Below are positions 59,907 through 64,000 of a stretch of DNA of 64,000 nt, piece by piece (the first letter of the stretch is position 1; each line of letters starts with the position of its first letter). The notes under the pieces are model-generated. The model was not told the DNA's origin and ran no database searches. It saw only the letters and a list, made by a program, of their open reading frames with translations. The stretch is from an uncultured Opitutia bacterium (GTDB taxonomy: Bacteria; Verrucomicrobiota; Verrucomicrobiia; Opitutales; Opitutaceae), in the NCBI GenBank assembly GCA_903839035.1, contig CAIMAQ010000040.1, positions 62,001-126,000 on the forward strand. Direction: 5' to 3'. A program made the position numbers and the translations under genes.

Positions 59907-60530
59907 TTACTTCTGGAAAGTGAAGGCGGTCCACTCGACCTTGCCCTGAATCGGCCGCCCCGCGCGATAAGTCCGCACGTCCGGCTGCAGCGTGCCATGG
60001 GCATCGAAGCGGAGATCATCCGCCGAGGCGCCGGGCATCGTGGAGAGCTGAATGTTGTTCATCCATTCCGCAAAGGCCGCCGAATCCGCGGACGACTCGG
60101 CCAGCTCGGCATTTTGGGCGCGAAGCGAGAGCACCTTCGGGCCAAAGACGGGTTGCAGGGCCGGCCGCGCCACCGGGGCCTCGGCCACCGCCGGCGCCAC
60201 GGCGGCGAGCGGCGCGGACTGCCTGGTCCGCAGAGTGAACAGCACGGTCACGCAGGCCGCCACGGCCACGAGACTGCCAACGTAGGCGATGGCCCCCAGC
60301 GGCAGACGACGGGGCTGAAACTCCACGATCTTCGGGTCGCCGGCGGGCGCCTCGGTGCGGAAATTTTCGGCCAGGACGGCGCAGGCCTTCTGCATCTGAC
60401 AATACTCGCGGTAGACGCGGCGGCGCTCAGGGTCGCCCTTCACCTCGGCCTCCAGCTGCTCGGCCTCGGCCGGGCTGATCTGGTGGTCGACGTAGAGGTT
60501 CAGCAGTTCGATGAACTTGGAGTCTTTCAT
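59907..60530 (-). CDS. Putative anti-sigma factor
   Basis: A 207-residue protein with a cytoplasmic N-terminal helical domain (about 1-75; DHQISPAEAEQLEAEVKGDPERRRVYREYCQMQKACA region), one membrane helix (about 80-100, AIAYVGSLVAVAACVTVLF) and a periplasmic part rich in Ala. The head resembles anti-sigma domains with a His and two Cys (YREYCQMQKAC) but the classical H-x3-C-x2-C zinc motif is not intact. Downstream of an ECF sigma gene by 49 bp, which is the usual sigma/anti-sigma order. Confidence 0.75.
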   Translation of the reverse strand: MKDSKFIELLNLYVDHQISPAEAEQLEAEVKGDPERRRVYREYCQMQKACAVLAENFRTEAPAGDPKIVEFQPRRLPLGAIAYVGSLVAVAACVTVLFTLRTRQSAPLAAVAPAVAEAPVARPALQPVFGPKVLSLRAQNAELAESSADSAAFAEWMNNIQLSTMPGASADDLRFDAHGTLQPDVRTYRAGRPIQGKVEWTAFTFQK

Positions 60531-60579
60531 GGCGGTGTTGGGTCAGGGTTGGGCGCAGGGTCAAGCTGCGGCCGGGTAA

Positions 60580-61191
60580 TCAGAGTTTGTGCTTAAAATC
60601 CTCGCCGAGCTTCGAGCGCAGGCTTTCGCGGGCGCGGGCGATGCGGCTTTTCACGGTGCCGACGGAGATCGAGAGGATGTCGGCGATTTCCTCGTAGGAC
60701 AGGTTCTTGATGTTACGCAGGGTCAGGATCTCCCGGTGCTTCGCGCTGAGCTTTTCCATCCCTTGCGCGATCCGGTCGATAAACTCCTGGGTTACGGTAA
60801 TGTCATCCGGGGTTTCCGTCTCGGCGGGGATCAGGTCGGCCAGGGTGGTCGCGTTATCGGCACTCACCGGGGCGTCGAAGGACACGGACTTGTCCCGCTT
60901 CCGCCGCCACCAGTACCAGTAACGGTTCCGGGCCAGGTTGGTGGCAATCTGGTAAAGCCAGGTGGAAAAGGCGGAGTCGCCCCGGAAATTGGCCAGGCCG
61001 CGGTGGGCGCGGATGAAGGCGTCCTGCGTGACCTCCTCGGCGTCCTGGGAGTTGCGCAGGAGCTGGTTGACCATGCCGTAGATGCGGTCCCAGTAGCGTG
61101 ACACCATCTCGTCAAAGGCCGCCTGGTCGCCGCCTTTGAAGCGGTTCACGAGTTCCTGATCAAAAGCCACTTCCTGAGCTTTGGTAGACAT
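60580..61191 (-). CDS. ECF RNA polymerase sigma factor (SigE/SigW-like)
   Basis: Group IV sigma factor. The ATG at 61191 (MSTKAQEVAFDQELVNRFK) gives 203 residues. Region 2 contains FDEMVSRYWDRIYGMVNQLL, DAEEVTQDAFIRAHRGL and FSTWLYQIATNLARNRYWYWWRR (promoter -10 contacts); region 4 contains LSAKHREILTLRNIKNLSYEEIADILSISVGTVKSRIARARESL. It is divergent in space from tRNA-Lys. Pairs with the anti-sigma gene that follows; the stress it senses is unknown. Confidence 0.93.
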   Translation of the reverse strand: MSTKAQEVAFDQELVNRFKGGDQAAFDEMVSRYWDRIYGMVNQLLRNSQDAEEVTQDAFIRAHRGLANFRGDSAFSTWLYQIATNLARNRYWYWWRRKRDKSVSFDAPVSADNATTLADLIPAETETPDDITVTQEFIDRIAQGMEKLSAKHREILTLRNIKNLSYEEIADILSISVGTVKSRIARARESLRSKLGEDFKHKL

Positions 61192-61368
61192 GCGTTCTGC
61201 CTCGCTCTGATGGGTATATTTTTGAATTGTTCCCAAAATCGTAGGGGTGAAGGGCTGGCTTAGGGCCTCGAATCTTTGCGGTCAATGCCGCGGCCGCAAC
61301 CCTCCCGGGCGAAATTACTTGCCAAAGTTTGACGCCGGAACCTATTTCTCGCTTTTACTTTGCCCGGG

Positions 61369-61443
61369 GGCTGGTAGCTCAATGGTAGAGCAGCATCCTT
61401 TTAAGTTGTTGGTTCTGGGTTCGAATCCCAGCCAGCCCACCAC
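61369..61443 (+). tRNA. tRNA-Lys (anticodon TTT)
   Basis: 75 nt with encoded CCA. Acceptor GGGCTGG/CCAGCCC, D stem GCTC/GAGC, anticodon loop CTTTTAA (TTT at 61401-61403 approx.), T arm CTGGG-TTCGAAT-CCCAG. The anticodon stem GCATC/GTTGT contains a T-T mismatch at 30-40 and a G-T at 27-43. A TTGACG at 61330-61335 could be the -35 of its promoter. 45 bp before the NarL-type regulator. Confidence 0.93.
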
Positions 61444-61488
61444 TCTTTGATTGTATCCCTTACCCATTCATTCCACGCTTCATAACCC

Positions 61489-62136
61489 ATGAAGCGGCTC
61501 GTCATTATTGAAGATCAGACTGCGATCCGCGAGATGCTGGTCGAGATTCTGCGGCTGGATATCAATTATCAGCTCGTAGGAGAAAGCGGTGACGGCCAAA
61601 GCGCCCTCACCCTTTGCCTGGACGTCAAACCCGACCTCCTCGTCCTCGACGCCAAGCTGCCCGGCCTGAACGGCGTGGATATCCTCCGCCGCATCAGCAA
61701 GAAGCTCCCCAACATGCGGGTGCTGGTCTTTTCGGGCCACGAGAACCCTGTGCTAGTCCGCGAGATGCTGGAGGCGGGCGCCCATGGCTTCGTGGAAAAA
61801 ACCGCCGGTTTGTTCGAATTCAAGAAGGGCCTCGAGACCGTCGCCAATGGCGGTACCTACTTCGGCCCGGCCGTCGCCGCCATGCTCCGCGATGTCGTGG
61901 CCAACCCTGACGCGAGCAGCGCCTCGGATTTCCTCACCGACCGCGAGCGCGAGATCCTCCAGCTGGTCGCTGAAAGCCACAGCACGCGCGAAATCGCCGC
62001 CAAGCTCGGCATCAGCATCAAGACGGTGGATAACCACCGCACCAACCTGATGCGGAAACTCAACCTCCACGACGTCGCCAGCCTCACCCGTTACGCCCTG
62101 GAGGTCGGCCTCATCGAGCAGAAAAAAGCGCAGTAA
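61489..62136 (+). CDS. NarL/LuxR-type response regulator
   Basis: Two-component regulator, 215 residues. Receiver domain (about 1-120) with acidic pair IIEDQ, phospho-Asp54 in [10 protein letters not shown], Ser/Thr in VLVFSGHEN and Lys in GFVEKTA. The C-terminal LuxR helix-turn-helix is [44 protein letters not shown]. No histidine kinase gene is adjacent, so the partner is elsewhere. It precedes pal on the same strand by 64 bp. Confidence 0.93.
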   Translation: MKRLVIIEDQTAIREMLVEILRLDINYQLVGESGDGQSALTLCLDVKPDLLVLDAKLPGLNGVDILRRISKKLPNMRVLVFSGHENPVLVREMLEAGAHGFVEKTAGLFEFKKGLETVANGGTYFGPAVAAMLRDVVANPDASSASDFLTDREREILQLVAESHSTREIAAKLGISIKTVDNHRTNLMRKLNLHDVASLTRYALEVGLIEQKKAQ

Positions 62137-62200
62137 AACCTTGCGGGCGCTGGGGGGTTCCCCCAGAAAATTTTCCCCACGACCTATCCTGACCACTTCC

Positions 62201-62758
62201 ATGAACACCGCTTCGAAGAAACTTTGCCTCCTGATCGCCAGCGCCGCGTTTATTTTTGCCGGCTGCTCCAAAAAGCCGAAACGGCCTGACCCGAGCTCCA
62301 CGGTCCTCGGTCCGACCGGCGGCGGCGCCCTCAATCCGGACACGCTGACCCCGGCGGTGGACCCAAACGCGCAGGCCTTGGAACAGCGTGACCCGAACAT
62401 CATCGAGACGGCCGACATGATCAAGGGCCTCCTCGGCGCGGTCTACTTCGACTTCGACAAGTCCAGCATCAAGGAGCCTGAGCGCGCCAAGATCCAGGCC
62501 GCCAAGGACTACCTCGCCAAGAATCCCACCTACCGCATCCTCTTCGAAGGCCACGCCGACTGGCGCGGAACCGACGAGTACAATCTGAGCCTCGGTGACC
62601 GCCGCGCCACCGCCGCCAAAAAGTACCTGATCTCGCTCGGCGTTCCCGCCGACAAGGTCGAGGCCAACTCCAAGGGCAGCCTCGAGGCCGCCAAGAACGC
62701 CGATGACGCCACGATGACGAAAGACCGTCGAGCGGAGATCATCGTGCTCAAGAAGTAA
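62201..62758 (+). CDS. pal: Pal-like peptidoglycan-associated lipoprotein
   Basis: Outer-membrane lipoprotein binding peptidoglycan, normally with the Tol system. The ATG at 62201 starts a lipoprotein signal with lipobox FIFAGC (Cys22). The OmpA/Pal domain (about 75-185) has VYFDFDKSSIK, ILFEGHADWRGTDEYNLSLGDRRA and the final TKDRRAEIIV; the Asp and Arg for diaminopimelate binding are kept. The ExbB-ExbD-TonB-like operon at 35 kb could be its Tol partner. A strong terminator follows. Confidence 0.92.
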   Translation: MNTASKKLCLLIASAAFIFAGCSKKPKRPDPSSTVLGPTGGGALNPDTLTPAVDPNAQALEQRDPNIIETADMIKGLLGAVYFDFDKSSIKEPERAKIQAAKDYLAKNPTYRILFEGHADWRGTDEYNLSLGDRRATAAKKYLISLGVPADKVEANSKGSLEAAKNADDATMTKDRRAEIIVLKK

Positions 62759-62773
62759 TCTTCCCCCTTCAGC

Positions 62774-62803
62774 AAAAGCCCCGGTGCAAACCGGGGCTTT
62801 TTT
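62774..62803 (+). terminator. Intrinsic terminator after pal
   Basis: AAAAGCCCCGG (62774-62784), loop of 6, CCGGGGCTTTT (62791-62801), with six T from 62798. Arms are perfect and, since it starts with AAAA, it can also stop the M20 transcript coming from the other side. Confidence 0.95.
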
Positions 62804-62838
62804 ATTGGCGGAATTTGCCGGGCGACACCGCCCGGCGT

Positions 62839-64000
62839 TTACGGCTGCGCAATCGCCGACAGGATCCGCCGCGAGGTTTCGATGCCCTTCTTCATGACGT
62901 CGAGATTGAAGCTCTCATTCGGCGCATGGAGGTTATCCTCCGGCAGGAACAGGCCCATCATCACCGAGTCGAGCCCGAGCACGCGCTTGATCTCGCCGAT
63001 GATCGGCACACTGCCGCCCTCGCGGAGATAAAGCGGCGCCTTGCCCCAGATTTCCGTGACCGCGGTTTCGGTCGCGCGAAACGCGCGCGCCAGCACCAGC
63101 GACTGGTTCTTCGGCGTGTTGGAGCGGTCTGGCGGAACGACGACGTAGGGCAGCCCGGTGTGGCCGTCGGTGATGGTCAGTTTCACGCCCTTGGGCGCGC
63201 GTTCCTTGATCGTCTTGTACAGGAGGGCCTTGATCTTCTCCGGGTTCTGGTTCGCCACGAGCCGGCAGCTGATTTTCACGAACGCCCGGCTCGGGATGAC
63301 GGTCTTGCCGCCCTCCCCCTGGTAGCCTCCGCCAAAGCCATTGAACTCCAGCGTCGGGTAAAATCGCACCGCCTCGAACGGCGTGATGCCCGGCGGCGTG
63401 TGAAACGCCTCGATGCCGAGGAACTTCAGGTACTCCGACTCCTTCGGGCCCAGCTTTTCCAGCTCTTCACGCTCCCACGGCTCCACCTCGAGTACCTCGT
63501 CGTAGTACCCCGGGATGTTTACGCGCCCGTCCGGCGTGTGCAGCGAAGCGCAGAGGTCCACCAGCGCCTGGATCGGATTCAGCAGCACGCCGCCGTGCAG
63601 GCCGGAATGCAGGTCGCTCTTCGGTCCGACGGCCTCGATTTCAAACGTCACCAGCCCGCGCAGTCCGGCCGTGATCACCATCTGGGTTTCATTGGGAATG
63701 CCGGTGTCCGAGAGAAAAACAAAGTCCGCCTTCTTCAGGGTGTCTTTGTAGCGCTCCAAGAAGGGCAGGAAGCTTGGGCTGCCCATCTCTTCCTCGCCCT
63801 CGACGAGAAACGTGATCCGCAACGGCAGGTTCGGGTTCTGCTCCAGCAGGTGCCCGACGGCCGTGATGTGCGTCAGCAGCGGACCCTTGTTGTCCGCTGC
63901 ACCGCGCCCGTAGATCCGGTTGCCGCGGATTGTCGGCTCGAAGGCTGGTGACGTCCACAGGTTGAGCGGATCCGCCGGCTGCACGTCGTAATGCCCGTAA
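62839..64000 (-). CDS. M20-family dipeptidase/deacylase, N-terminus beyond the window
   Basis: Zinc metallopeptidase of the M20 family. The frame runs off the right edge of the window; the last bases still encode YGHYDVQPADP (His and Asp of the metal/active site). Further signatures are GRGAADNKGPLLTHI (bridging Asp), LVEGEEEMGSPSF (catalytic Glu-Glu), DLHSGLHGGVLLNP in the lid domain and EGGSVPIIGEI near the C-terminus, followed by HAPNESFNLDVM (last zinc His). The order fits carnosinase-like/CNDP dipeptidases. The start codon is not visible. Confidence 0.92.
   Translation of the reverse strand, partial: YGHYDVQPADPLNLWTSPAFEPTIRGNRIYGRGAADNKGPLLTHITAVGHLLEQNPNLPLRITFLVEGEEEMGSPSFLPFLERYKDTLKKADFVFLSDTGIPNETQMVITAGLRGLVTFEIEAVGPKSDLHSGLHGGVLLNPIQALVDLCASLHTPDGRVNIPGYYDEVLEVEPWEREELEKLGPKESEYLKFLGIEAFHTPPGITPFEAVRFYPTLEFNGFGGGYQGEGGKTVIPSRAFVKISCRLVANQNPEKIKALLYKTIKERAPKGVKLTITDGHTGLPYVVVPPDRSNTPKNQSLVLARAFRATETAVTEIWGKAPLYLREGGSVPIIGEIKRVLGLDSVMMGLFLPEDNLHAPNESFNLDVMKKGIETSRRILSAIAQP

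Overview
The window is GC-rich, gene-dense bacterial DNA with Gram-negative envelope genes (OmpW, two TonB-like proteins, ExbB/ExbD, Pal, a DUF3300 lipid-envelope-type protein) and no recognisable phage, plasmid or transposase gene. Gene content and style (monomeric isocitrate dehydrogenase, GH4 and GH2 glycosidases, a type I-beta DAHP synthase, FAS-like genes beside CrtI-like oxidoreductases and an OleA/OleB-like pair) suggest the Verrucomicrobiota, probably near the Opitutaceae. That placement is inference; no rRNA is present to test it.

Layout. 1-5.8 kb: the end of a Y-family DNA polymerase, a lipoprotein with a signal-peptidase-like fold, a LysE exporter, OmpW, a membrane glycosyltransferase broken by one in-frame TGA, a TPMT-family methyltransferase and a small unknown. 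5.9-13.9 kb: icd, a DUF4337 protein, greB, xylB, a GH4 glycosidase and a GNAT acetyltransferase. 14-25.4 kb: rsmA, trpC, mazG, a Xer recombinase, hemL, nadE, maf, a TonB-like protein, an RluA-family pseudouridine synthase, then DAHP synthase behind a leader-peptide attenuator. 25.4-37.3 kb: mutS, an esterase, lacZ-type beta-galactosidase, holB, tmk, a PfkB kinase and an ExbB-ExbD-TonB operon. 37.3-41 kb: tRNA-Ala, an M50 protease, a sigma-54 response regulator and galE. 41-50.2 kb: a lipid-like biosynthetic cluster. 50.2-64 kb: malQ, lepB, lepA, fabD, pilT, dapA-dapB-ruvA, an ECF sigma/anti-sigma pair, tRNA-Lys, a NarL-type regulator, pal and the start-side part of an M20 dipeptidase.

Three things stand out. 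(1) Upstream of DAHP synthase lies a complete Phe/Tyr attenuator: a 28-codon reading frame with eight Phe/Tyr codons, an antiterminator whose 5' arm lies just before the leader stop codon, and a mutually exclusive terminator with a six-T run. (2) The 41-50 kb cluster joins a dedicated ketosynthase, carrier protein, dehydratase and enoyl reductase to two CrtI-like FAD oxidoreductases and an OleA-like/OleB-like pair, without nearby OleC, OleD or ketoreductase. It looks like a route from a special carrier-bound chain to a condensed lipid or hydrocarbon.

(3) The intergenic spaces are full of small repeats of four kinds: paired inverted arms made of 9-bp units (three loci, all between divergent genes), arrays with 7-bp period (about seven loci), REP-like hairpins headed by GTAG or GTGG (often as inverted pairs), and a 19-bp palindrome (TGTCACC-N5-GGTNACA) present as an inverted pair at two loci 10 kb apart. 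The only gene-free stretch above 300 bp (8189-8509) is almost entirely made of such repeats.
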